From NCBI GenBank assembly GCA_032622095.1, contig CP136065.1, forward strand, positions 116,353,195 through 116,417,194: a DNA stretch of 64,000 nucleotides, read 5' to 3'. The position numbers were made by a program, and so were the translations under genes. Positions 24,209-37,871 of this stretch are shown here, one piece after another (position 1 is the stretch's first letter; every line of letters starts with the position of its first letter). Under the pieces are notes generated by a model. It searched no databases. It saw only the letters and a program-made list of their open reading frames with translations, and was not told the origin of the DNA. This DNA comes from Siphonodentalium dalli. Lineage: Eukaryota; Mollusca; Scaphopoda; Gadilida; Siphonodentaliidae.

Positions 24209-26142
24209 ATAGATTCTATTTATTACATGATCCAAAATCTCGATAAATACTTAAATCAACAAATTGGACGCAAAACTAACATTGGCTTCTATAAGGCATA
24301 CGATGATGTTCCACGTAACTATATGCATTGTTTGCCTGCGTAAAGAAATAGTCCCAGATAAATAAAGACTCTGGCTTATTTAATGGCGCATATTTAATGA
24401 CATAACTTTTCAAACTCTTCATTCATTATAGTTTGTTGAAAAATATTGGAAGTCATCGTATTATGAGACCTGGTTTATGGAATGTAAACAGACGACAAGT
24501 CAAAAGTCACCTGGCACTATTTCCTGTTACCAAACAAACGTTTAATATCACAATTTATAGAATGGGTTTATTGAATGGAATATTGGTAGGATAATGTATT
24601 AAATTTATTATCTGAACATTTCCTGAGGGATAACTACTTGACAATGAGTCTTCAGTATAGAAAGGGTTAACTGCTTGGGGAATGATGTGAAGATTTCCAT
24701 TTTTGGCAGATGAATATCACGAATTACATCAAAGTTCAATAATATTAGTGGCCTATCTGGTTGTTAAAAATGTTGGTAGATTATAAAGTAAAAATTTCTA
24801 ACAAGACCTATAGTTTTAGTAATAATTTTGCACATGAAAAGCAGCAGTGCTGATGACAGTGCAAAACAAATTAACATAAACATGGTGACACAACAGTGTA
24901 TTTTTATGAAAAGGGTCAGCAATGAAAACATATTTTACTGCTCTCACATTTGTGAGACATACTGCAGCTATCAAAAATATGCAAATTCCTATAATGCTTA
25001 ACTAGGGTTAAAGTTCATATCACATTAAAAACATAATCATCATTGAAGCACTACATCTTGAATAATACTAATTCTTCACATCAAGAATAGTCACAAACCA
25101 AACTGTACATAGTCACTTTTCTAGAATGAGAGAAAACATTGTCAAAGTACCAGTGCAACAGTTTATCTATCTCCCCTGGGTATTCACCCCCTCCCAATTA
25201 TTTATATTATTATGGTACGAACTAACGAGAAAATTATTTAATTTTTAAATATGTTTTTCTTTAAATTTTTTAATTCAACTTGTTAACACCTCACCGCAAC
25301 CCAGTTGCGTACTAGTACCTATGTCAAAATATCACTATAATTTAATCATAAGCTGTCAATCCACAGAATACTGTAAAACATTTGCCTGACATTAAGATTA
25401 TTTCTCGATAACCTAAATTTCCTGATTACTTTCCTGCTATATATATCAAAATCACCAATAAGTTATTTAAAGTACAAACCAGAAAAATTCCAGTCTTATG
25501 TAGTTCGGAAAATTTAAGCGATCTGGGAGAGGACTTACAAAAAAGCCACAATAGGCTTGTTGTCTCATCCCTTTCCAATCACCCATACTCATCCATTAGC
25601 ATTTTTGTAAAATATTCATCTTGTTTTGTATTGGGAATAAATATTGTTTACACCAAAGGATAGCTGCAGCTTGGAGTGACCAGGCCCATACTGTGTGCCT
25701 AAAAATGTATATGAAAACTAATCGATACTTCCTATTCTTTCAGGTATAACTACACTGCGAATAACCTTAATGCTAATTAACAGTACTTAATTGCATAAGT
25801 ACCTAGAGAAATCAACAAGACTCGATCGTGTTAATATTTGCAAACAAATAAAGTTTCAGAAACTAACCATCTCGTTACAGTGGAAATATGTCTGGAACAC
25901 GTGCCCAAGTGCTGCTATTCTGCCACTGACCATGCAATGCGTGCTCACTGTTTACCAGCCAATCAATAGCGATGAATTTATGATGCCACTTGATTAATCG
26001 ATAACTGGACATTTGGTTGACAGCGTGTCATGGTCAGTTTCAACTTTAGGGGTCTTTTTAGATAATCTCAAAGTTGTTCGCCCATTTTACTTCTATACCT
26101 TCTGTTTCTAGTGATTCTCCTGTGAAATGACGGATTAAATTA
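24209..26142. other. no feature recognised in intron 2
   Basis: AT-rich intron sequence, several short ORFs without support. Confidence 0.5.
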
Positions 26143-26295
26143 TAAGAAATAACTCTTGTTTCGAATAAGGTTATGAGGCATAACCAAAAAGTTTGAAGAC
26201 AAATTTATTATATCGCGCTACGAGCATATAGAATTTGTCTTCAAACTTTTTGGTTATAATTGCATAACTTTAATTGAAACAAGAGTTATTTCTTA
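26143..26295. mobile_element. foldback element, arms about 65 bp
   Basis: The left arm TAAGAAATAACTCTTGTTTC...AACCAAAAAGTTTGAAGAC and the right arm are reverse complements with scattered mismatches, separated by about 25 bp. No target duplication is clear. Confidence 0.75.
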
Positions 26296-26524
26296 AATGA
26301 TTTTATTGCTTATTTTGCTTTATATAGTCATGAAATGGTGGGAAATTAACTTTATCTGAGAAAAAAAAAATTTAGTCAGGGTTTGTGTGTGGGAGAGCTG
26401 GGCATTCCCCCCCCCAACTACATACGACAAACAAGATCTATACATGTGAAGAGTGTTTCACGATTAATCTGGATGTGAATTATGAGAGTGATCAGTTGAA
26501 AAATATTGGACTTTATATCACATA

Positions 26525-26880
26525 TTAAAGCACATGCACTTGAGGGATTTTCAAAACAGGGCATCACCTATAATCTATAAGAATATATCCAATAGGTGTC
26601 TTATTGAGTGTTTAGTAACTATGAACCCGATTCAACAAAAGGGTTATTTCATTATTTCTCTGCATAGCTGAAACAATAGCCATGTAGGTTTATCTGCTTG
26701 TTTATAACCATTGCACATATAATTCATATTGACTTAAAGCAGCCATTATGTTAATTTAATATTGATAGCATGTCTATGGGGTGGGTGGGTGGAAAGGGTT
26801 AATATAATTTTCAAAATCAATTAATCAATCAATACCAAAATCTATACAGAGAAGAGGGTGCAAGATACACCTATACGAGA
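26525..26880. repeat. dispersed repeat, copy 2
   Basis: Matches 8520-8885 through GAGGGATTTTCAAAACAGG, AGCATG...CTATGGGG and ATTAATCAATCAATACCAAAA. Class unknown. Confidence 0.6.
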
Positions 26881-27349
26881 ACTGTGAGTAAGATCCAATG
26901 AATAGCATGGGTCCATGGAATCCTTGCGAAGGTTAATTTTTTTCCTAATCAGATCAATAGGAATGTACCAGACACACATACAGGTGAGGTGTGTGTCACC
27001 AAAACCCTGTAATGAAATTTTAACAGAACTCCAGTAGAGTGTCACCCATTAGTCACATTTCGACATGTATGATAAACAATTAAATGCAAGCAAGTACTGT
27101 GCATCTGTTCCTCTAAACCACTGGGCAGCATAGCAGCTGGGTGTCATCTAAACGCTTGATTGCATGTGGAATAACATAAGCTAAGAGAATGCCATTACAT
27201 TCAAATAGTTGTGCACATTATAGCTTTCTATAAAGCGGCTATTTAAATAGATGTACCAGTGTTCTCAACACTGGATACTGGATGTTCATGTGATAATTAA
27301 TTTACTAATATCATCATAAGACATGCAACTACATGTATTTGAATAAAAT

Positions 27350-27650
27350 ATTCATATTTTCAAAACAGGACATCACATCTAATGGTATAAATCTATTAAA
27401 TATGTGTATTATAGAGTGATTATTAATAAATCTGGTTCAAGAGTAAAAGGGTTAATTAATCAATACCAGAATCCATACAGATGATAAGCATGCTTAGAAA
27501 ATCCTAGGTAAGAAATATGAGGCAGATCAGAAGAAACGTATTGGACTTATTGCCTCGGATAGCATGTACATGTATGTGAAGGATTCACTATTTTCTAAAC
27601 TGATCAACCAATCGATACCAAAACTATACAGGTGAGGGGTGTGTCATCAT
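27350..27650. repeat. dispersed repeat, copy 3 (partial)
   Basis: Starts TTTTCAAAACAGGACATCAC and shares GGTTCAAGAG...AAAGGGTTAATTAATCAATACC with copies 1 and 2; it also contains a second short ATCAACCAATCGATACCAAAA copy at about 27602. Confidence 0.55.
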
Positions 27651-30100
27651 AAACCTGCATATTAAATATGATCATGATCAGTTTTAAACATTTGAGAGTT
27701 ATTGGATCGGATAGATACCCAGGAGGGGGAGATATCGTGGTACAGCAGTATCTAAATTTTACAGCCATCTGCCTCTAGCCTGACCACTAAATTATCCAGC
27801 CACTGTCATCTATAAAAATAACTGAACCCTATCCACATAAGAAACATCCCTAAACAAATATGATATATTATCAAATTGTGAAAGAATACACTATGAGATG
27901 GCTAAAATATTAACAAAATCAGTTTAGTAGATAAATAAGCCTGGTGTTTTTGTGAAGTTGACTGAAGAAAACAGTATCAGATGCAGCTTTTACTGACAGA
28001 ATATTAAATGAATAATTGAGTCACATATTTTAGCTTAACTGACAACTAAAATATGTGACCCTCAAATTATTTTTTAATTTTCTTCCACCGTCTGTGGAAC
28101 AATGAACAACTACCAAAGCACAAAATATAACAAAAACATTTAACACTGAATGGCATGATATATGCAGAAGGTTAATATGTAAAACTTATGTACAAAGAGG
28201 TCTGTTCAAAGCCAGACATATACATGTACAGCCTTAGATCTAAATACTAAATATATCTTTGTTATTTTTTTCAAACCAAAATTTTAATTTACATACAAGG
28301 TTTGGTTGAGTTGATCAAAAAATAATAGTCACTATTATTACAATATAGAAAAACAAAACAGAAGTGTACCTTCACAAAAAATGTTTACATTGTACATAGA
28401 ATCAATAGAACATGAAAAGACAGTTCACATTCCAAGCAAAATAAATACAAGCCTCCCAGATTTTACATGCATCTTGAAATAGCGAAACAGGTGTAGAAAG
28501 GTGTTGTCATCAATCAATACCGATACATGAAGAGACTACATGATAAAACAATATACCTGTAATTGAATTTAAGGCCTGGTCACAGTAATGTAGGTAATTG
28601 ATACAATCCTCAGGTAAAATATGTCCCCTAAATCATCGCCACTTCCTGTTGATTAATTTATACTTGCCAACACAATTACTAAAGCACTTTGAGTAATACA
28701 TATTCAGTCAAATGTCACTTTAGGGTATATTTACCTTGCATTTGCTATAGTCTATTTCACTGGACTTTCCAGTCCGAAAAATCAATTATAGTTTGTTTCG
28801 AGGAATTCACTGGATCACTGCTCAAACACATATTTGAAATAACTACCCATGGAGGAAAAATTAGTCATTTTCCTATCAACACTGGAACAATTAAAAGGGA
28901 AATAGTCTACCTCTGACAGAATCTAGAATTACTTGTCATTAAGGGTAGCAGTGAGCTTATCTATGGCACAGGCAACTAGAAAAATATCCTATCACATAAA
29001 TAAATATAACAGGGACAAGGCATTGAACTTCGGTCCTTGGTGCAATGTTTATGTCACTATATAAATACTGTAGGAAATTGACAATTGTGTTATACATACA
29101 TGGAACAATATATAAGGGTATATTGACAATACCTTTTTTAAAAGGGTATGTCCAGGTTGAAAGAATGAGATGGGACACACTGACAATTAGTATTAAACAC
29201 CAGTGGAAAGCTTATATGGACTACATTCCATATATAGAATGCATCACTCTGTGTGTCACCCATATTATCCAGATTGGTAGTAAATAGGCAATGCTCCAGT
29301 CAAAAATTATTTTGTATGATTATATGAAGAACGTTTATTTTGACAATAAATATATATATATCTTTTTTCATGAAAAATCAACTGCAAGATCCTGGATTTC
29401 TCTGGTCACCCATGGTGCCAACAACAACAACAACATACAAATCACAAAATCTATGTGAGAGCCACAACGACTAACAAGGGCCTGGTTACTTGAAAAACAT
29501 GACGTTAACTTACTAAAATATACTTTTCCTTCTACAAATGGTTCCTTGGTAACTGGGCATATGGAGTCGATTTCGAATAAGGATTCTGACAGTGGATGAA
29601 ACTAACTGTGTCCAAAAACTACTTAAGACTACCCTTAAAATGTACATTTTGAAAATAGCACTATTAATATAAAGCAAGTTCTTGTTCAATGGCACACATT
29701 CCATTCATCAAAATGTGTTTGTGATTAACAGCAGGACGGTTACTACCACCTTGTACCAGCAAACAATTGGAGACATATATATTTCTTTTGAAATCATTTT
29801 GCTGCTGGTGCTCATATAAGAAAACAGTTTGTCCCAACTAATGTAACTGTTATATAATGGAATCATATCCGTATGCTATCTTAAGCTATTTTTTAGCCTG
29901 TATCAAGTCATAATGCTGTTCTACTAACTGAGAGACTTTTTTTTTCTGATTGTGACTAAAAAGATCAGACAAATAATCAGATTGTTTCAGCAAGAAAAAT
30001 GCATTCAAGAATAGAACAAGATTGTCATTGTTCGAAACAAAATTGTGTGATCACTTCGGCATTATTGATGAAGTTCAGGTAAATCTTTTAAGAATTAACA
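27651..30100. other. no gene recognised in intron 2
   Basis: AT-rich intron sequence. Small AT microsatellite at about 29349-29361 and (CAA)n at 29421-29433. The short ORFs here have no support. Confidence 0.5.
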
Positions 30101-33100
30101 TGAAAGTGTCAATGACACTGTAGCTCAACTTGGAAAGGGAATAATTTAATGTATTACAGTCAATGGAGCGATTAGGAATGTGGAAAGTTGAACGTCTAAT
30201 ACTAGTTTATAGACATGAAGAGAAAAGTTAAATCCAAGATGGCTGCTGGCGGCCATGTTTTCGGCCGAATGACCCCAAAATGAGTCGTTCCCATCTACAT
30301 GTCATCGTTAACATCCATGACAAATTTTATGACGATCAGACTAAAGGTACGACCTGTAGCCCATGCTAAAGAATTTAGTCATACAAAGAGTAAAATCCAA
30401 GATTGCTGCTGGCGGCCATGTTTTTTCGCCAAATGACCCCAAAATTACTCGTTCCCATCTACATGTCAATATTAACATCCATGACAAATTTCATGATGAT
30501 CAGACGAAAAGTACGACCTGTGGCCCGTGCTAATGGATTAAATTTTGAAATCCAAGATTGCTGCTGGCGGCCATGTTTTTTGTCCGAATGACCCCAAAAT
30601 GACTCGTTCCCATTTACATTCCAATTTCAACAGCCATGACAAATTTTATGATGATCAGACTAAAGGTACGACCTGTAGCCCGTGCTAAAGGATTTAGTCA
30701 TACAAAGAGTAAAATCCAAGATGGCTGCTGGTGGCCATGTTTTTTGGCCGAATGACCCCAAAATGACTCGTTCCTATCTCCATGTCATTATTAACATTCA
30801 TGACAAATTTTATGATGATCAGACTAAAGGTACAACCTGTAGCCCGTGCTAAAGGATTTAGTCATACAAAGAGTAAAATCCAAGATGGCTGCTGGCGACC
30901 ATATTTTTTGGCCGATTGACCCCAAAATTACTCTTTCCCATCTACATGTCAATATTAACATTCATGACAAATTTTATGATGATCAGACTAAAGGTACAAC
31001 CTGTAGCCCGTGCTAAAGGATTTAGTCATACAAAGAGTAAAATCCAAGATGGCTGCTGGCGACCATGTTTTTTGGCCGATTGACCCCAAAATTACTCTTT
31101 CCCATCTACATGTCATTGTTAACATCCATGACAAATTTTATAATGATCGGACTAAAGGTACGACCTGTAGCCCGTGCTAAAGAATTTAGTCATACAAAGA
31201 GTAAAATCCAAGATGGCTGCTGGCGGCCATGTTTTTTGGCCAAATAACCCCAAAATTACTCGTTCCCATCTACATGTCAATATTAACATCCATGACAAAT
31301 TTCATGATGATCAGACAAACAGTACGAACTGTGGCCGGTGCTAATGGATTAAATTTTTAAATGCAAGATGGCTGCTGGCGGCCATCTTTTTAGACCGAAT
31401 GACCCCAAAATGACTCGTTCCCATCTACATGTCATTATTAACATTCGTGACAAATTTTATGATGATCAGACTAAAGGTACGACCTGTAGCCCGTGCTAAA
31501 GGATTTAGTCATACAAAGAGTAAAATCCAAAATGGCTGCTGGCGACCATGTTTTTTGGCCGAATGACCCCAAAATTACTCGTTCCCATCTACATGTCAAT
31601 ATTATCATCCATGACAAATTTCATGATTATCAGACTAAAAGTAGGACCTGTAGCCCGTGCTAAAGGATTTAGTCATACAAAGAGTAAAATCCAAGACGGC
31701 TGCTGGCGACCATGTTTTTTAGCCGAATGACCCCAAAATTACTCGTTCCCATCTACATGTCATTGTTAATATCCATGACAAATTTTATGATGATCAGACA
31801 AACAGTACGACCTGCAGCCCGTGCTGATGGATTAAATTTGAAATCCAAGATGGCCACTGGCGGCCATGTTTTTTGTCCGAATGACCCCAAAATGACTCGT
31901 TCCCATCTACATTCCAATATCAACAGCCATGACAAATTTTATGATGATCAGACTAAAGGTACGACCTGTAGCCCGTGCTAAAGGATTTAGTCATACAAAG
32001 AGTAAAATCCAAGATGGCTGCTGGCGGCCATGTTTTTCGGCCGAATGACTCCAAAATGACTCGTTCCCATCTACATGTGATTATTATCATTCATGACAAA
32101 TTTTATGATTATCAGACTAAAAGTAGGACCTGTAGCCCGTGCTAAAGGATTTAGTCATACAAAGAGTAAAATCCAAGACGGCTGCTGGCGACCATGTTTT
32201 TTAGCCGAATGACCCCAAAATTACTCGTTCCCATCTACATGTCATTGTTAATATCCATGACAAATTTTATGATGATCAGACTAAAGGTACGACCTGCAGC
32301 CCGTGCTAAAGGATTTAGTCATACAAAGAGTAAAATACAAGATAGCTGCTGGCGGCCATGTTTTTGGGCCGAATGACCCCAAAATGACTCGTTCCCATCT
32401 ACATGTCAATATTAACATCCATGTCAAATTTCATGATGATCAGACGAACAATGCGACCTGTGGCCCGTGCTAATGGATTGAATTTTGAAAACAAAGATGG
32501 CCGCTGGTGGCCATGTTTTTTGTCCAAATGACCCCAAAATGACTCGTTCCCATCTACATTCCAATTTGAACAGCCATGACAAATTTTATGATGATCAGAC
32601 TAAATGTACGTGTAGCCCGTGCTAAAGGATTTAGTCATACAAAGAGTAAAATCCAAGATGGCTGCTGGCAGCCATGTTTTCTGACCGAATGACCCCAAAA
32701 TGACTCGTTCCCATCTACATGTCATTATTAACATTCGTGACAAATTTTATGATGATCAGACTAAAGGTACGACCTGTAGCCCGTGCTAAAGGATTTAGTC
32801 ATACAAAGAGTAAAATCCAAAATGGCTGCTGGCGACCATGTTTTTTGGCCGAATGACCCCAAAATTATTCGTTCCCATCTACATGTCAATATTATCATCC
32901 ATGACAAATTTCATGATTATCAGACTAAAAGTAGGACCTGTAGCCCGTGCTAAAGGATTTAGTCATACAAAGAGTAAAATCCAAGACGGCTGCTGGCGAC
33001 CATGTTTTTTAGCCGAATGACCCCAAAATTACTCGTTCCCATCTACATGTCATTGTTAATATCCATGACAAATTTTATGATGATCAGACAAACAGTACGA

Positions 33101-34482
33101 CCTGCAGCCCGTGCTGATGGATTAAATTTGAAATCCAAGATGGCCACTGGCGGCCATGTTTTTTGTCCGAATGACCCCAAAATGACTCGTTCCCATCTAC
33201 ATTCCAATATCAACAGCCATGACAAATTTTATGATGATCAGACTAAAGGTACGACCTGTAGCCCGTGCTAAAGGATTTAGTCATACAAAGAGTAAAATCC
33301 AAGATGGCTGCTGGCGGCCATGTTTTTCGGCCGAATGACTCCAAAATGACTCGTTCCCATCTACATGTGATTATTATCATTCATGACAAATTTTATGATT
33401 ATCAGACTAAAAGTAGGACCTGTAGCCCGTGCTAAAGGATTTAGTCATACAAAGAGTAAAATCCAAGACGGCTGCTGGCGACCATGTTTTTTAGCCGAAT
33501 GACCCCAAAATTACTCGTTCCCATCTACATGTCATTGTTAATATCCATGACAAATTTTATGATGATCAGACTAAAGGTACGACCTGCAGCCCGTGCTAAA
33601 GGATTTAGTCATACAAAGAGTAAAATCCAAGATGGCTGCTGGCGGCCATGTTTTTGGGCCGAATGACCCCAAAATGACTCGTTCCCATCTACATGTCAAT
33701 ATTAACATCCATGTCAAATTTCATGATGATCAGACGAACAATGCGACCTGTGGCCCGTGCTAATGGATTGAATTTTGAAAACAAAGATGGCCGCTGGTGG
33801 CCATGTTTTTTGTCCGAATGACCCCAAAATGACTCGTTCCCATCTACATTCCAATTTGAACAGCCATGACAAATTTTATGATGATCAGACTAAATGTACG
33901 TGTAGCCCGTGCTAAAGGATTTAGTCATACAAAGAGTAAAATCCAAGATGGCTGCTGGCAGCCATGTTTTCTGACCGAATGACCCCAAAATGACTCGTTC
34001 CCATCTACATGTCATTGTTAACATCCATGACTAATTTTATGATGATCTGACCAAAGGTACGACCTGTAGCCCGTGCTAAAGGATTTAGTCATGCAAAGAG
34101 TAAAATCGAAGATGGCTGCTGGCGGCCATGTTTTTTGGCCGAATGACCCCAAAATTACTCGTTCCCATCTACATGTCAATATTAACATCTATGACAAATT
34201 TCATGACGATCAGACGAACAGTACGGCCTGTAGCCCGTGCTAATGGATTGAATTTTGAAATCTAAGATGGCCGCTGGCGGCCATGTTTTTTTTCCGAATG
34301 ACCCCAAAATGAATAATTCCGGTACAAATGTTGATGTCAACAGCTACGACAAATTGCATAATGATCCGATCAAAGGTACGACCTGTAGCCTGTATTGTTG
34401 ATGCCTTACGCACACACACACGCACACACAGACGACAAAGCCATGGCAATAGCTCAAACTTTACAAAGTAAAGTTGAGCTAA
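30101..34482 (+). mobile_element. tandem-repeat element D (26 monomers)
   Basis: The best-preserved member, 4382 bp. It opens TGAAAGTGTCAATGACACTG, whose AGTGTC-AAT-GACACT forms a hairpin, followed by TAGCTCAACTT. Then come a leader of about 130 bp and about 26 monomers, alternating between a 163-166-bp type (AAGGATTTAGTCATACAAAG) and a 153-155-bp type (AATGGATTGAATTTTGAAAT). It closes with a (CA)n tract and ATAGCTCAAACTTTAC-AAA-GTAAAGTTGAGCTAA, a terminal hairpin whose last 11 bases are the inverse of the 5' TAGCTCAACTT. Flanks give no long target duplication. Non-coding in all frames beyond one-monomer ORFs. Confidence 0.85.
31381..33960 (+). repeat. higher-order repeat: two 1290-bp blocks of eight monomers
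   Basis: 31381-32670 and 32671-33960 match monomer by monomer at an exact offset of 1290 bp, and I noticed only a handful of base differences. Monomers within one block are much more diverged from each other, so the eight-monomer block was duplicated recently as a unit. Confidence 0.9.
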
Positions 34483-35334
34483 TAATTGATATCATATATA
34501 CCTTTATTACACGATCCTACAATTACACCGTTCAATAAAATAAATTTATAAATTGTGATATGCAACATTCATTGCATAACAGGAAGTACAGAAATGCCAA
34601 AGGCTCGTTCTAGACTTAATTTTACTGGACTTGTTTGTAAATTCCGCTATAAACTGGGGATGAGTTGTAGATCCTCTATAGTAATACTAGGCAAACCATG
34701 TTGAAATCACAGTTGCTGCTATGTACTTGAGGAACAATGAGGAAAAGTATTAATAACCAGAACCTTAATTAGATGTAAAGATTACAATAAAGGTTCACCA
34801 GAATGTTTCAGATCAAGTGCATGGAACCATGTAATCCCTGCAAAAATAGCTGTCTTTGATAAAGAAACATAAGATCAGCTAATCAAGGTTTACCCATGTG
34901 GCATTTGACCAAGTGTGGTTTAAATCAGTTCACTATAAAAAACTAAATTTAAGATAACATTCGAACATGGACACATATGTAAATATATTTTTACAACTCA
35001 TATATGCATTCACATTGTGGCACTTGAATGCTTCCATGCACATTCCATGGAACACCACAAAGTCAACATCCATTTCTTTTATTTACACTGAACTGGCAGA
35101 TTAATAGAGTATTTAGCAACCATTTAAAGAATAATATGCCCGTATTCAATCACACATTGTAAGTAGCTTCCATATATTATGGAAGCGAGTTGGGCTCTGA
35201 GTACGACATCACAAATTCGAATTTCACCAATATATAATATCTACAAGCACATGTATATATAAAATTTGAAGGCAATTGGATAACTGCAACCAAGTCATAA
35301 TCACAAAACCAAAATAATCAGCAAAGTCAGTAAA
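34483..35334. other. spacer between elements D and E
   Basis: Contains a copy of the right arm of the 24086-24208 inverted repeat at about 34627-34675 (CGCTATAAACTGGGGATGAG). Nothing else recognised. Confidence 0.55.
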
Positions 35335-37571
35335 TGAAAGTGTCAATGACACTGTAGCTCAACTTGGAAAGGGAATAATTTAATGTATTACAGTCAATGG
35401 AGCGATTAGGAATGTGGAAAGTTGAATGTCTAATACTAGTTTATAGACATGAAGAGAAAAGTAAAATCCAAGATGGCTGCTGGCGGCCATGTTTTCGGCC
35501 GAATGACCCCAAAATGATTGTATCCCATCTACATGTCATCGTTAACATCCATGACAAATTTTATGACGATCAGACTAAAGGTACGACCTGTAGCCTATGC
35601 TAAAGAATTTAGTCATACAAAGAGTAAAATCCAAGATGGCTGCTGGCGGCCATGTTTTTTGGCCGAATGACACCAAAATGACTCGTTCCCATCTACATGT
35701 CATTATTAACATCCATGACAAATTTTATGACGATCAGACTAAAGGTACGACCTGTAGCCCATGCTAAAGAATTTAGTCATACAAAGAGTAAAATCCAATA
35801 TTAACAACCATGACAAATTTCATGATGATCAGACGAACAGTACGACCTGTGGCCCATGCTAATGGATTAAATTTTGAAATCCAAGATGGCCACTGACGGC
35901 CATGTTTTTTGTCCGAATGACCCCAAAATGACTCGTTCCCATTTACATTCCAATTTCAACAGCCATGACAAATTTTATGATGATCAGACTAAATGTACGA
36001 CCTGTAGCCCGTGCTAAAGGATTTAGTCATACAAAGAGTAAAATCAAAGATGGCTGCTGGCGGCCATGTTTTTCTGCCGAATGACCCCAAAATTACTCGT
36101 TCCCATTTACATTCCAATTTCAACAGCCATGACAAATTTTATGATGATCAGACTAAAGGTACGACCTGTAGCCCGTGCTAAAGGATTTAGTCATACAAAG
36201 AGTAAACTCAAAGATGGCTGCTGGCGGCCATGTTTTTCTGCCGAATGACCCCAAAATGACTCGTTCCCATCTACATGTCATTATTAACATTCACGACAAA
36301 TTTTATGATGATCAGACTAAAGGTACAACCTGTAGCCCGTGCTAAAGGATTTAGTCATACAAAGAGTAAAATCCAAGATGGCTGCTGGCGACCATGTTTT
36401 TTGGCCGAATGACCCCAAAATTACTCGTTCCCATCTACATGTCATTGTTAACATCCATGACAAATTTTATGATGATCAGACAAACAGTACGACCTGTGGC
36501 CCGTGCTAATGGATTAAATTTTGAAATCCAAGATGGCCACTGGCGGCCATGTTTATTGGCCGAATGACCCCAAAATTACTCGTTCCCATCTACATTCCAA
36601 TTTCAACAGCCATGACAAATTTTATGATGATCAGACTAAAAGTAGGACCTGTAGCCCGTGCTAAAGGATTTAGTCATACAAAGAGTAAAATCCAAGATGG
36701 CTGCTGGCGGCCATGTTTTTTGGCCGAATGACCCCAAAATTACTCGTTCACATCTACATGTCAATATTAACATCCATGACAAATTTGATGATGATCAGAC
36801 TAAAGGTACGACCTGTAGCCCGTGCTAAAGAATTTAGTCATACAGAGAGTAAAATCCAAGAAGGCTGCTGGCCGCCATGTTTTTTGGCCGAATGACCCCA
36901 AAATTACTCGTTCCCATCTACATGTCAATATTAACATCCATGACAAATTTCATGATGATCAGACGAACAGTACGACCTGTGGCCCGTGCTAATGGATTGA
37001 ATTTTGAAATCCAAGATGGCCGCTGGCGGCCATGTTTTTTGTCCGAATGACCCCAAAATGACTCGTTCCCATCTACATTCTAATTTCACATCTACATGTC
37101 AATATTAACATCCATGACAAATTTGATGATGATCAGACTAAAAGTACGACCTGTAGCCCGTGCTAAAGAATTTAGTCATACAAAGAGTAAAATCCAAGAT
37201 GGCTGCTGGCGGCCATGTTTTTGAACAAATGACCCCAAAATTACTCGTTCCCATCTACATGTCAATATTAACATCCATGACAAATTTCATGACGATCAGA
37301 CAAACAGTACGCCCTGTAGCCCGTGCTAATGGATTGAATTTTGAAATGCAAGATGGCCACTGGCGGCCATGTTTTTTTACCGAATGACCCCAAAATTAAT
37401 CATTCTGGTCTAAATGTTGATGTCAACAGCTATGACAAATTTCATAATGATCCGACAAAGGTACGACCTGTAGACTGCATTGTTGACGCCTTACGTACAC
37501 ACGCACACACGTACACACGGACGACAAAGCCATGGCAATAGCTCAAACTTTACAAAGTAAAGTTGAGCTAA
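35335..37571 (+). mobile_element. tandem-repeat element E (about 13 monomers)
   Basis: Same 5' hairpin start, same subfamily-1 leader as element D almost base for base, 12-13 monomers of both types (some truncated, for example near 35798 and 37085), (CA)n tract and 3' end AAGTTGAGCTAA. The close match of its leader and first monomers to element D suggests a recent common source. Confidence 0.85.
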
Positions 37572-37871
37572 AAAGGGTGGCAAAATTTATCAGACCATAA
37601 TGAACCCATATTCAAACTAGACCTTTATTTTAAAATGAGCAATTAATCACACTAAATTTGAAATAAAACTGAATTTAACCAGAAACCAAAATAATCAACA
37701 AATTCTAAGTTGGCATCATGTAAAGAGCACATTTTAAACTTTTATAATAAAAAGTGCATAATTCCATTAAAAGACAGGTGATGGACTGTCTGTCATCTAG
37801 TGCACACCCCCTTGTTGACCTATGACTGATATACTCAAACAGATGAACCCAAATATCAGCATTTTCAAATA

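Noticed and set aside
30101-34482. CRISPR or classical centromeric satellite
   Set aside because: Units of 153-166 bp are inside a bounded dispersed element with defined ends, repeated at several places.
30403-37541. Many plus-strand ORFs of 60-89 codons with similar peptides (for example MFFGRMTPKLL...)
   Set aside because: They are one-monomer reading frames of the tandem repeat, start and stop at the same place in each unit, occur on both strands, and include no domain. Repetition, not coding, explains them.
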